Under the pieces are notes generated by a model. That model worked only from the letters and a program-made list of their open reading frames with translations. It was not told where the DNA came from and searched no databases. Positions 17,134 through 24,919 of a stretch of DNA of 33,328 nt are shown in pieces. The stretch is from Alphaproteobacteria bacterium (lineage in GTDB: Bacteria > Pseudomonadota > Alphaproteobacteria > Rhodobacterales > Rhodobacteraceae): contig VGDH01000021.1 of NCBI GenBank assembly GCA_016869835.1, positions 1-33,328 of the forward strand. The letters are read 5' to 3'. Positions within the stretch are counted from its first letter, which is position 1. Each line of letters starts with the position of its first letter. A program made the translations under genes and the position numbers.

Positions 17134-17552
17134 TCCTCATCCCCCACCTTGCCGCGCAAGGACTTCACCTCACCCCGCTGAACCTTGGCCGCCAGACGCC
17201 GTCGCTGACTGCCCAGCGTCGGCTTGGTGGCAATCCGGCGTTTCGGTGCCACCAGCGCCGCGCGGATCATCTCGGCCAACCGCTCCCGCGCGATCTCGCG
17301 GTTGCGCGCCTGACTGCGGGTGTCCTCCACCTGCAAGACAATCGCCCCTTCCAGCGTCCATTTCCGCCCGGCAATCCGTTTAAGCCGCGCCTTCACCGGC
17401 ACAGTCAAATGCGGCGAACGTTCCGCCTCGAATCGCAGTTCAACCGCGGTGGACACCTTGTTCACATTCTGCCCACCCGGCCCCGAAGAGCGCACAAAGC
17501 TTTCCGACAACTCCCAGTCGGCAATGTGAAGGGTTTCCGTGATCCACAGCAT
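17130..17552 (-). CDS. arfB: Alternative ribosome-rescue peptidyl-tRNA hydrolase ArfB (YaeJ)
   Basis: A 140-residue protein, the usual length for ArfB, which enters ribosomes stalled on non-stop mRNA and hydrolyses the peptidyl-tRNA. The GGQ catalytic motif is in RSSGPGGQNVNKVSTAVEL (residues 26-28). The C-terminal tail is strongly basic (KRRIATKPTLGSQRRRLAAK, then more Lys/Arg), as needed to sit in the empty mRNA channel. Length and tail separate it from release factors RF1 and RF2. ATG 17552 gives MLWITETLHIADWEL; a longer frame reaching 17588 lacks support. Its stop overlaps the aminotransferase start. A terminator about 60 bases upstream separates it from the small transcript there, so it probably has its own promoter. 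Confidence 0.94.
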   Translation of the reverse strand: MLWITETLHIADWELSESFVRSSGPGGQNVNKVSTAVELRFEAERSPHLTVPVKARLKRIAGRKWTLEGAIVLQVEDTRSQARNREIARERLAEMIRAALVAPKRRIATKPTLGSQRRRLAAKVQRGEVKSLRGKVGDEE

Positions 17553-17581
17553 GAGAAAAGTTCTAGGACCAATTCGTCTTA

Positions 17582-17601
17582 TCTGCAACGAACCTTGCAG
17601 A
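17582..17601 (-). repeat. Short hairpin in the arfB leader
   Basis: Perfect 7-base inverted repeat (TCTGCAA/TTGCAGA) with a 6-base loop, 30 bases upstream of the arfB ATG. No T-run follows it toward arfB, so it is not a terminator. It could be a leader structure or operator; no protein partner can be named. Confidence 0.4.
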
Positions 17602-17613
17602 CCGCCGAAAGAG

Positions 17614-17642
17614 AAAAGGCCGCCGATTTGCGGCGACCTTTT
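17614..17642 (-). terminator. Rho-independent terminator of the small transcript upstream of arfB
   Basis: Read on the minus strand, a 12-pair stem (AAAAGGTCGCCG and CGGCGGCCTTTT, one G-U pair) closes a 5-base loop and runs directly into TTTTCTCTTT. This is the strongest terminator-like structure in the window. It lies between the 18-codon ORF and arfB, so it ends the small unit before arfB. Confidence 0.75.
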
Positions 17643-17713
17643 CCGAGATCCAAGGAGATGAGCCAGTTAGGAGCATCATCCAATCTTGTGGTTTGTATCC
17701 CAAGGGGTTGCCC

Positions 17714-17770
17714 TTAGAAAACACCCCCCATGACTGTCCCGACACGTCTCTCCAATATCACTCTAGACAC
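17714..17770 (-). CDS. 18-codon small ORF with an extended, near-perfect Shine-Dalgarno
   Basis: A GTG-initiated ORF reading MSRVILERRVGTVMGGVF. GGAGG sits 7 bases before the GTG, and the wider sequence GAAAGGAGGTGATCCAG (17786-17770) is complementary over 17 bases to the 16S rRNA 3' end (CUGGAUCACCUCCUUUC in alphaproteobacteria). No other gene here has such a site. The peptide is short, basic in the middle and hydrophobic at its end, and matches no family I know. The ORF sits between the queuosine-precursor transporter gene and arfB, on the same strand, and its stop is inside a hairpin. It could be a leader peptide, a functional micropeptide, or simply a ribosome-binding decoy. Translation is well supported by the start signals but unproven. 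Confidence 0.45.
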   Translation of the reverse strand: MSRVILERRVGTVMGGVF

Positions 17771-17840
17771 TGGATCACCTCCTTTCAAATGGTTGCCGAT
17801 ATAAGGAGCGTGACACAGATTTTGTGTTCGTCAACAGTTT

Positions 17841-18461
17841 TTACGCAACCCGTGCCGTCAGCTTGGCCACGATGATGCGAAACGGAATCAGCGCTGCCAA
17901 AGCAATGAGCAGTTTCACAAGCCAATCGGCCAGCGCAAGCGAGACCCACAGCGGCACCACCGGGCCAAGGCCCAGAAGCGGCAGCATCTCACCGGCCCAG
18001 GACACATCATTGGCCGGTTCCAGCACGCTCAGCGCCGCCGAGAAGGCGATGGTAAAAAAGATCGCCGTATCCAGTGACGACGAGATCAGCGTCGACACCA
18101 GCGGCGCCTTCCACCACGCCCCCGCGCGCAGCCGGTTGAAGATCGCCACATCGGTCAGCTGCGCGGCCAGAAACGCCACACCTGACCCGATGGCCACACG
18201 CAGGCTCACCAGCGGGCCGAACTCGCCCATGATTTGCGAGCCGATCAGCGAACAGATCACGCCAACGCCAAAGCCCACCAGCACCACCCGCCGCGCGGCT
18301 GCGGGGCCTTGCAGGCGATTGGTCAGATCGGTGACAAGAAAGGCGAATGGATAGGTAAAGGCCCCCCAGGTCAGCCAGGGACCGGCCAGGAATTGCACAA
18401 GGATATTCGAGGCCACAACGATGGCGGCCATGGCAAGAATGCCGGGCAGAAGCTGTTTCAT
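17841..18461 (-). CDS. yhhQ: Queuosine precursor transporter (YhhQ/VUT family)
   Basis: A 206-residue inner-membrane protein with about six hydrophobic segments, of the COG1738 (DUF165) family that imports preQ0/preQ1 for queuosine tRNA modification. Family marks are TYPFAFLVTDLTNR in the first third, an internal VAFLAAQLTDVAIFNRLR segment, and PLVSTLISSSLDTAIFF toward the middle. GGAAAAG lies 2 bases before the ATG. Just upstream is an A-rich TAAAAAAC stretch, but no full preQ1 riboswitch could be drawn. The gene follows the phytase-like gene after 83 bases on the same strand and is followed by the small transcript unit. No other queuosine gene is in the window. Confidence 0.9.
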   Translation of the reverse strand: MKQLLPGILAMAAIVVASNILVQFLAGPWLTWGAFTYPFAFLVTDLTNRLQGPAAARRVVLVGFGVGVICSLIGSQIMGEFGPLVSLRVAIGSGVAFLAAQLTDVAIFNRLRAGAWWKAPLVSTLISSSLDTAIFFTIAFSAALSVLEPANDVSWAGEMLPLLGLGPVVPLWVSLALADWLVKLLIALAALIPFRIIVAKLTARVA

Positions 18462-18544
18462 GTCTTTTCCGTTTTTTACAAGGTCGCGGAGACTTGGCGC
18501 CCAAAGGGGCGACGCGGCGGCTTAGCGCCAATCAGGGGGGAAGG

Positions 18545-19453
18545 TCAATCGGGCAGAAGATAATCGACGATCTGGGTTTGCTGCACGAAGATGAAATTGT
18601 CGTCCGAAATCATCGTCGCCCCCAGCCGCCCCTGATCGTCGCGCCAAACCGACAGCCCCTCAAGGTTGTCATGCAGCGCGAAAGGTGTGACGAAAAGCGT
18701 GACCTCGCCACCAACCTCTCCGGTCTGCGTGATGTCAAACCGGCGCAAGCGGCTGGCAAAACCGCCCAAGGGTCGGAAATCGCGCTCAAAAAGGTAAAAC
18801 CGCCCATCCGGTCCGAAATCGGCGGCCACGGCCAGAAACCGGTTCCGGCGGGGCAGGGTCGCGGCAACCGACCAGACCCCATCCGCCCAACGGTACACCG
18901 GAAAGCCCCCCATGGGCGCATCTTCGGTCGGATCTTCGGGCACCGCGAACAGCGCGCCATCCGGTGCAATGGCCAAGGCCTCAAGCGACCCGTTGCGCGG
19001 CAGGCGGGCAAAATCGGGATGCCCTTCAAGATCACGGGTCAGCCCGGTTTCAAGATCAAGCCGGGCCACCCGCGTTCTGTTTTCAAACGAGACAAAGGCC
19101 AACCCGTCCGGGCCAATCGCCAGCCCCTCGCTATCTGACCGCCGCCCGGCAAGCGGCTGATCGTTTGTCTCGGCTCGCAGGGGCCGGATCGGCCCGGCCG
19201 CGAGGCGCGTCACCTTGCCGTCCGCATCACGCTGCACCGTGGCGCGCAGAAACATGCCCTTGTCACCCAAGGCCACGAAACTCTGCCCATCCTCGGCCAG
19301 TTCGATCCCCGAAAGCCCGCCGAATTCGACATCCGACATGCGCCAGACGAAACGGCCCAGAAACCCCTCAGGCGGCTGTGGCTCGGCGCTGCCCTGAAAC
19401 CCGGTCAGCAGCAAAAGCCCAAAGGTTATGGCGAAGCGAGAACGTCGCGGCAT
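18545..19453 (-). CDS. Secreted esterase-like/phytase-like beta-propeller protein
   Basis: About 302 residues with a signal peptide (MPRRSRFAITFGLLLLTGFQ), then a domain of the 'esterase-like activity of phytase' type: FGGLSGIEL, VALGDKGMF, DSEGLAIGPDGLAFVSFE, GSLEALAIAPDGALFAVPED, FLAVAADFGPDGRFYLFERD and HDNLEGLSVWRD, spaced like propeller blades. Glu/Asp residues in the SEGLA and LEGLS turns are the conserved acidic positions. The natural substrate is not known; phytate hydrolysis is not established for this group. The start at 19453 overlaps the end of mepA by 28 bases, so the genes probably share one transcript. Confidence 0.83.
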   Translation of the reverse strand: MPRRSRFAITFGLLLLTGFQGSAEPQPPEGFLGRFVWRMSDVEFGGLSGIELAEDGQSFVALGDKGMFLRATVQRDADGKVTRLAAGPIRPLRAETNDQPLAGRRSDSEGLAIGPDGLAFVSFENRTRVARLDLETGLTRDLEGHPDFARLPRNGSLEALAIAPDGALFAVPEDPTEDAPMGGFPVYRWADGVWSVAATLPRRNRFLAVAADFGPDGRFYLFERDFRPLGGFASRLRRFDITQTGEVGGEVTLFVTPFALHDNLEGLSVWRDDQGRLGATMISDDNFIFVQQTQIVDYLLPD

Positions 19454-20325
19454 TGGCGCGGCAGGTCGGCCATGGTGAACTGGCGCGGATGCTTCTTCTT
19501 CGGCTCGTCCCCGGCCTTGGGTTTCTTCTTCTTGGTGTCCTTGGGCGGGTTCAGATAATCGGTCACCCACCACATCAGCGTATCATCACAGCCCATGCCG
19601 CCCTTGGACAATTCAGCCACTGTGGGCTTTTGCGTCTCGCACAGCCGCGCCCCCTTGGGGCATTTCAGCCGCACATGGAAATGCGCGTCATGGCCCGCCA
19701 CCGGGCGGATCTTCTGCAACCATCCCTTGTCGCCATTCGTCGCGGTCTTGCAGATCTCGATCTTGATCGCCGCCGCCACGAAAATCCGGTCCACCCGCGG
19801 ATCACTCGCGGCCGCGCGCAACAGCGTATGCGCCTTCGGCTCCCAACTGTCGGTCACCGTCCGCTGATCGGCCGACCGCATGGGAATAGACGACAGGCTC
19901 TCCCGTTCAGCCCGGCTCAGGTTCAGCCGTTTGGGTGCCAACCACCAGATATCGGCATCCAGCCCGATCTGATGGCTGGCATGACCGCTGGTCATCGGCC
20001 CGCCGCGCGGCTGGCTGATATCGCCGATATACAGACCCTTGCCCCAGCCCAAGGCCGCCGCTTCCTGCGACAGGTCCATCAGATACTGGATCATCATCGG
20101 ATGCCCGAAGTTGCGCTCACGCGACAGGCGCATCGCCTGCCATGTCGGCCCAGTCTCGGGCAATTCGACAGACCCCGCCGAACAGCCCTTGGCATAAGAT
20201 CCGATGGGCATCGGCTCTTGCTGGCTTGGCACGGCCTTGGCGCCGAACAGCTGGTTCGCCAGGCCCTCGGCCCCGGCAGGCAGCGGAGCAAGCAAAAGCC
20301 CCATCAACACGAAACGACCAATCAT
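19426..20325 (-). CDS. mepA: Penicillin-insensitive murein endopeptidase
   Basis: A 299-residue periplasmic LAS-type zinc peptidase (M74) cutting D-Ala-mDAP cross-links in peptidoglycan. It has a signal peptide (residues 1-19, ending PLPAGA). Zinc ligands are visible as SGHASHQIGLDADIW (His115, His118, Asp125) and HDAHFHVRL (His215, His217). It has the usual paired cysteines. The C-terminal tail is lysine-rich (DTKKKKPKAGDEPKKKHP) and ends with a short DUF-like segment. AGGTGAG sits 6 bases before ATG 20325, and the ATG overlaps the stop of the MFS gene upstream (ATGA). It adds a second cell-wall-active gene to the window besides the EnvC-like/CtpA pair. Confidence 0.94.
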   Translation of the reverse strand: MIGRFVLMGLLLAPLPAGAEGLANQLFGAKAVPSQQEPMPIGSYAKGCSAGSVELPETGPTWQAMRLSRERNFGHPMMIQYLMDLSQEAAALGWGKGLYIGDISQPRGGPMTSGHASHQIGLDADIWWLAPKRLNLSRAERESLSSIPMRSADQRTVTDSWEPKAHTLLRAAASDPRVDRIFVAAAIKIEICKTATNGDKGWLQKIRPVAGHDAHFHVRLKCPKGARLCETQKPTVAELSKGGMGCDDTLMWWVTDYLNPPKDTKKKKPKAGDEPKKKHPRQFTMADLPRQCRDVLASP

Positions 20326-21689
20326 CCATTCTCACCTTTTGGGTTAACCCAAAGTAGCAGAATCAAAGCAATCAGGAAAAGCAGGATGACCGGCGCAATG
20401 CCCATTCTTGCCGATTGGCTGAAATGGGTAAACAGGCCAACCAACAGCGGAGTCAGGAAACTCGCCACCTTGCCCGACAGGGCAAACATGCCAAAGGCCT
20501 CGGTCGCGCGGTCGGGCGTCGTGTGGCGCAACAGCATCGTGCGGCTGGCCGATTGCAAAGGCCCCCCGGCCCCGCCGATCAGCGCGCCACAGATGAAAAA
20601 GATGATGTCCGGCGTGGACGAGGCCGACTCCAGCGGCACGCCCCAGATCTGATCGCGGTCCATGCCGACGATCAGGGTGCAGACGACAATCAGAACCACG
20701 ATCGACCAGACAATCACCGGCTTTGGCCCGCGACGACTGTCCATCTTGCCGGCCAGCCAGCTTGTCAACACCGCTGTCGCCCCGCCGACAATGCCGAAAA
20801 TGCCGATCTGCGTCACCTCCCAGCCCAGGACGTTTGAGGCATAGATCCCGCCAAAGGCATAAAGCCCGTTCAGCGCGTCGCGGTAAAACAGCGACGATCC
20901 CAGATAAGAGGCCAGGCTCCGCCGATGCACAAGGCCGCGAATGAAGTCCAGAACGCTGCCCAGAACACCGGTCAGATTGACGCGGCCAAAGCTGATCTTC
21001 GGCTCTTTCACCCACAGGAAGAACGGGATCATGAACACCAGATACCAGACCGCCGAAAACGGCCCCACGGCCCGCGTGCCTTCGCGCACCTCGGCATTGA
21101 GGCCCAGAACCGGATCAAGCCCGATCAGCGTGCGGCCCGAAGTCGCGCCCTCGGCGAACAGCAACAGCATGATGAACAACGCAATCAGCCCGCCCAGATA
21201 GCCAAAGGCAAAGCCATTGCCCGAGAGCCGCCCCATCTCGTCGCCGTCCACCAGCGTTGGCATCAGGGCGTTGGTGAAAATGGTGGCAAACTCCATCGAC
21301 AGGAAGGCCAGGCCGAAAAAGAACAAGGCCCAATACAGCGTGCCAATCTCGCCCCCCGGTGCCACATACCAAAGCGCCCAGGATGAAACCACATAAAGCG
21401 CCGAAAACAGCCAGACCCAGACCAGCCGCCGCCCCGTGCTGTCGGCAATCGCCCCAAGGATCGGCGCCAGCACCATGACAAAAAGCGAGGTGACCGTCAG
21501 CCCAAAGGCCCAATAGCTTTGCGCCGCCGCCTTGGCTGCCTCTTCCTCCATTCCTGCGCCCATGAAATAGCCACGGGCGGTTTCGGCGAAAAACGGGCCA
21601 AAGATGAAAGTCAGAAGCAGCGTGTTGACCGGCTGGCTGGCCCAGTCAAAGAACCACCAACCCCAGATGCGCTTTTGTGGCGATATCAT
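20322..21689 (-). CDS. MFS transporter of the UMF1 (Atg22-like) type
   Basis: A 455-residue inner-membrane protein with about twelve hydrophobic segments. The opening KRIWGWWFFDWASQPVNTLL and the loop LGAIADSTGRRL are characteristic of the UMF1 family related to yeast Atg22, a vacuolar amino-acid exporter. Another family mark is GFAFGYLGGL in the middle. The substrate in bacteria is unknown; amino acid or muropeptide export would be a guess. ATG 21689 follows GGGGGGAACGGA. The stop overlaps the mepA start (ATGA), so transport and murein cleavage are translationally coupled here. Confidence 0.87.
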   Translation of the reverse strand: MISPQKRIWGWWFFDWASQPVNTLLLTFIFGPFFAETARGYFMGAGMEEEAAKAAAQSYWAFGLTVTSLFVMVLAPILGAIADSTGRRLVWVWLFSALYVVSSWALWYVAPGGEIGTLYWALFFFGLAFLSMEFATIFTNALMPTLVDGDEMGRLSGNGFAFGYLGGLIALFIMLLLFAEGATSGRTLIGLDPVLGLNAEVREGTRAVGPFSAVWYLVFMIPFFLWVKEPKISFGRVNLTGVLGSVLDFIRGLVHRRSLASYLGSSLFYRDALNGLYAFGGIYASNVLGWEVTQIGIFGIVGGATAVLTSWLAGKMDSRRGPKPVIVWSIVVLIVVCTLIVGMDRDQIWGVPLESASSTPDIIFFICGALIGGAGGPLQSASRTMLLRHTTPDRATEAFGMFALSGKVASFLTPLLVGLFTHFSQSARMGIAPVILLFLIALILLLWVNPKGENG

Positions 21690-21768
21690 TCCGTTCCCCC
21701 CCAAGCGGCCTTGTTCCGGCCTTTCAGGGGATAAGGCCCGAAACCGGCCAAGCTGGCAAGCGAAAGAC

Positions 21769-22326
21769 TTATGACAGGGCTGACCGGGCAGATTGAGGCA
21801 GCTCGGGTGGCCAGGGGCGCCCGGCGTCGCCGGCAATCCAGGCTTGCACCCAATCGGGCAATTCGGGGCTTTCGACAGGCTGGCCCAGCGCCGCCAGCAC
21901 CTCTTGCGGCGGCACCACGCCCCCCTTGCGGATGAAGGCCGACCGCACCAGCATCGAGGCGGTGCACTCCCCCTCGCGCCAGAAGCTTTGTTCCAGATAG
22001 ACAAAGCGCGCATCCCAGCCCAGCACCCGGCTCACCTGCGTCAGCTTCTGAAACACCGTCACCCGGCGGCGATAGCGGGTCGAATTGCCTGCCACCGTGA
22101 TGCCCCAGCCCTTGGCCTTGGCCACGGTTTCAAACCCCATCCGCACCGACATCGGGATGCGACCCAGATCGAACAGCGTCAATGTGCGGCCATTGTTCAA
22201 CTCGCGCCAGGGGTCCAGATCCCAGGGCCAGACCCGATGCGTGCTGACATGGGGCTCAAGGATCGACAGGCGCGGCGCGCGGCGGAAGATCCACAGCTCC
22301 TTGGCCATGCGGATATAGGGATACAT
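21769..22326 (-). CDS. Acyl-CoA thioesterase-like hotdog protein
   Basis: A 185-residue single hotdog-fold protein. It has the pattern HRVWPWDLDPWRELNNGRTLTLFDLGR, in which Asp and the following Asn/Gly helix turn match the 4-hydroxybenzoyl-CoA thioesterase-like/THEM6 group, and later VTVFQKLTQVSRVLGWDARFVYLEQSFW, the central beta strands. The substrate cannot be read from sequence. The start MYPYIRMAKEL (ATG 22326) has GAGAGG 6 bases upstream. It precedes the MFS-mepA-phytase-like run by 79 bases on the same strand and is divergent from yggT. Confidence 0.82.
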   Translation of the reverse strand: MYPYIRMAKELWIFRRAPRLSILEPHVSTHRVWPWDLDPWRELNNGRTLTLFDLGRIPMSVRMGFETVAKAKGWGITVAGNSTRYRRRVTVFQKLTQVSRVLGWDARFVYLEQSFWREGECTASMLVRSAFIRKGGVVPPQEVLAALGQPVESPELPDWVQAWIAGDAGRPWPPELPQSARSALS

Positions 22327-22480
22327 GCGGCACCTCTCTGCGCTTGGCCCGATTGTCGCCGTGCCTGCCCGCCGCCAGCGCAAAGGTCAAGCGCGACGCG
22401 GCGGCACGTTCCCTTGACAATCCCTTGCCCTTTTTGGGGTCTGACGTTACCTCTGACACAACAGATAGTAGGTGACGTGC

Positions 22481-22768
22481 ATGACTTCCCTTCTCGAAAT
22501 CATCCTGATGCTGATCCATGTCGCCAAATGGATCGTTCTGGCCCATGTCATCATGAGCTGGCTCATCAATTTCAACGTGCTGAACCTGCGCCAACCCTTG
22601 GTCTGGCAAATCTGGAACGGGCTGAACCGTGTGCTTGAACCGGTCTATTCCCGCGTCCGCCGCTTTGTGCCGGGCATGGGCGGCATCGACTTTGCCCCGC
22701 TTATCGCGCTGCTGGCGATCCTCGCGCTGGAAATCGTGGTGTCAAACAACCTTTACGCCTTCGGCTAG
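22481..22768 (+). CDS. yggT: YggT family integral membrane protein
   Basis: A 95-residue inner-membrane protein with two hydrophobic segments (about residues 3-27 and 66-90) separated by the family loop, NGLNRVLEPVYSRVRRFVP then GGIDFAPLIALL. YggT proteins occur across bacteria and plastids and are linked to osmotic tolerance and division-related complexes, but the molecular role is not settled. AGGTGA sits 5 bases before ATG 22481. A TTGACA-like hexamer at 22414-22419 may be a -35, but no good -10 follows at normal distance. Confidence 0.92.
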   Translation: MTSLLEIILMLIHVAKWIVLAHVIMSWLINFNVLNLRQPLVWQIWNGLNRVLEPVYSRVRRFVPGMGGIDFAPLIALLAILALEIVVSNNLYAFG

Positions 22769-22834
22769 AGTCCAGGCCTGGTTAACCGCTCCTTAACCCG
22801 CCCTGCCTATCCCCAAGGGATGTGTTCACCCCCC

Positions 22835-24884
22835 ATGGCCGCCGATCCTACCGCGCTTTTGCATTCGGTCTTTGGCTTTCCGGGCTTTCGCCCCGGACAA
22901 GAAGAGATCGTCAATGCCGTGCTGGCAGGGCGCAACACGCTGGCCATCATGCCCACGGGCGGCGGGAAATCCCTGTGCTTTCAGCTTCCCGCACTTTGCC
23001 GCGACGGCGTGACGGTTGTTATCTCTCCCCTGATTGCCCTGATGCGCGATCAGGTGCGCGCCTTGCGCGCCGCGAGGGTCGAGGCGGGGGCGCTTACCTC
23101 GGGTAATACCGACGAAGAAACCGAAGAGGTGTTCACCGCGCTGGATGAGGGGCGGCTCAAACTCCTCTACATGGCGCCCGAGCGGCTGGCCTCTGGCGCC
23201 ACCCTGCCCATGCTGCGCCGCATCGGCTGCACGCTGATCGCCGTGGACGAGGCGCATTGCGTCTCGCAATGGGGCCATGATTTCCGCCCCGACTACCTAC
23301 GCATCGGCGAGTTGCGCCGCGCCCTGGGCGTGCCTTTGGCCGCCTTCACCGCCACCGCCGACGAGGAAACCCGGGCCGAGATTGTCACCCGCCTGTTTGA
23401 TGGCGTCGCCCCCGACAGCTTCTTGCGCGGCTTTGACCGGCCCAACATCCACCTGGCCTTCGCCGTCAAGGACAGCCCGCGCGACCAGCTTCTGGCCTTT
23501 GCCGCCGCCCGGCGCGGCCAATCCGGCATCGTCTATTGCGCCACGCGGGCCAAGACCGAAACGCTTGCCGCCGCCCTGCGCGCCGAAGGCCATGCCACCG
23601 CCTTCTATCACGGCGGGATGGAGGCCGAGGCCCGCCGCCATGTCGAAATCCGCTTTCAGCAAGAGGACGGGCTGATCGTGGTGGCCACCATCGCCTTTGG
23701 CATGGGCATCGACAAACCCGACATCCGCTGGGTCGCCCATGCCGATCTGCCGAAATCCATCGAAGGCTATTATCAGGAAATCGGCCGCACCGGCCGCGAT
23801 GGCGCGCCGGCCGAAACGCTCACCCTTTATGGTCCCGACGACATCCGCCTGCGCCGCACCCAGATTGACGAGGGCCTTGCGCCCCCCCGACCGCAAGGAT
23901 GCCGATCACGCCCGGCTGAACGCGCTTTTAGGTCTGGCCGAGGCGACGGCCTGCCGCCGTCAGGTGCTTTTGGGTTACTTCGGCGAAACCGCCACGCCCT
24001 GCGGCAATTGCGACCTCTGCGACCGCCCCGCCGTTCTGTTCGACGCAACCGACGCCGTGCGCAAGGCGCTTTCGGCGATCCTGCGCACCGGCGAATGGTT
24101 CGGCGCTGGCCATCTCATTGATATCCTGACCGGTAACGCCACCGCCAAGGTGCGCGAAAAGGGCCATGACGGGCTGCCCACCTTTGGCGTGGGCCGCGAT
24201 CTGTCAAAGCCCGCCTGGGGTGCGGTGTTTCGCCAGATGATGGGCCGCGATCTGGTGCGCCCCGACGGCGAGCGGTTTGGCGCCCTGCGGATGACCGATG
24301 CCGCCCGCCCCATCCTGCGCGGCGAGGAAAACATCACCCTGCGCCGCGACACGGTGGACAAGGCCCGGCCCGGCTATGCGGTGAAAACCCTTGTCTCCGA
24401 CGAGGATGCCAGCCTCCTCTCCGCGCTCAAGGCCAGACGCCGCGCCCTGGCCGAAGAGGCGGGCGTTCCCGCCTATGTGATCTTCCCCGACCGCACGCTG
24501 AGTGAAATGGCCGAAAAGCGCCCCATGACGCTGGATGACATGATGGGCATCACCGGGGTCGGCGCGAAAAAGCTGGAAAGCTATGGCGCGCTTTTCCTTT
24601 CGGTCATCACCGGGGCCGAACCCTCACTGCTGCACCCCGCGCGCAAGGCGCTGGTCGGGCGTGATGCGGGGGCGCTGTTTGACCGTCTGGCCGAGGTGCA
24701 GGTGACACTGGCGCGCGGCGATGATGGCACCGGCAAGCATCTGTCCTGCACCCACTCCACACTGCGCCAGATCGCCGAACACCGCCCCTCGACCTTGGGC
24801 GAATTGCAGGCGATCCAAGGGATGGGCGAACTCAAGACCGACCGTTTCGGCCCCGCCTTCCTTGAGGTCTTGCGCCAGGGCTGA
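22835..24884 (+). pseudogene. recQ: ATP-dependent DNA helicase RecQ, apparent frameshift
   Basis: Together the two frames give an essentially full RecQ of about 682 residues. The first frame holds the helicase core: Walker A MPTGGGKSL (Lys45), DEAH (138-141), FTATAD, AFYHGGM and the arginine-finger motif QEIGRTGRDG. At 23882-23888 a run of seven C breaks the frame after residue 349. One C fewer would join it seamlessly to the second frame, which has the zinc-binding CRRQ...CGNCDLCD, the winged helix, and two HRDC-like segments. As written, translation would end at 24121 and give a 428-residue helicase core with no zinc, winged-helix or HRDC domains. Possible readings are a sequencing error in the C-run, a true mutation or phase variation, or +1 slippage. 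An earlier in-frame ATG lies at 22820. Confidence 0.88.
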
Positions 24885-24919
24885 TCCGGGCTAAATCTCT
24901 GCCCGACAGGAGTTGAATG

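Larger units (their letters stand above)
17608..17791 (-). ncRNA. Candidate independent small transcript (about 180 nt) containing an 18-codon ORF
   Basis: This unit is bounded downstream by a strong terminator and upstream by a -10-like TTATAT (minus strand, 17804-17799), which would place the 5' end near 17791. No good -35 lies at normal distance. A TTGACG occurs further out, at 17834-17829, but with a 24-base spacer. Inside are an extended Shine-Dalgarno sequence, a short ORF, a hairpin around its stop codon (stem CTAAGGG/CCCTTGG), and about 60 untranslated bases before the terminator. The extent is inferred, not measured. I do not recognise it as a named RNA family. Confidence 0.4.

Noticed and set aside
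15364-17181. A 605-codon plus-strand open frame across the kinase and aminotransferase genes
   Set aside because: Arg/Pro/His-rich shadow of two certain minus-strand genes.
17770-17786. Fragment of a 16S rRNA gene (17-base match to its 3' end on the plus strand)
   Set aside because: The match stops on both sides; the opposite strand explains it better as a ribosome-binding sequence before an ORF.
17811-17833. TGACACA...TGTG/GTCA dyad near the putative start of the small transcript as an operator or terminator
   Set aside because: The arms need unequal gaps to pair and there is no T-run on either strand.
18462-18540. preQ1 riboswitch before the queuosine precursor transporter gene
   Set aside because: An A-rich TAAAAAAC tail and a possible GTCGC/GCGAC stem are present, but the loop and pseudoknot pairing do not fit the class I pattern. 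A covariance-model search would be decisive.
18964-20652. A 562-codon plus-strand open frame across the phytase-like gene, mepA and the MFS gene
   Set aside because: It spans parts of three unrelated minus-strand genes and has no domain.
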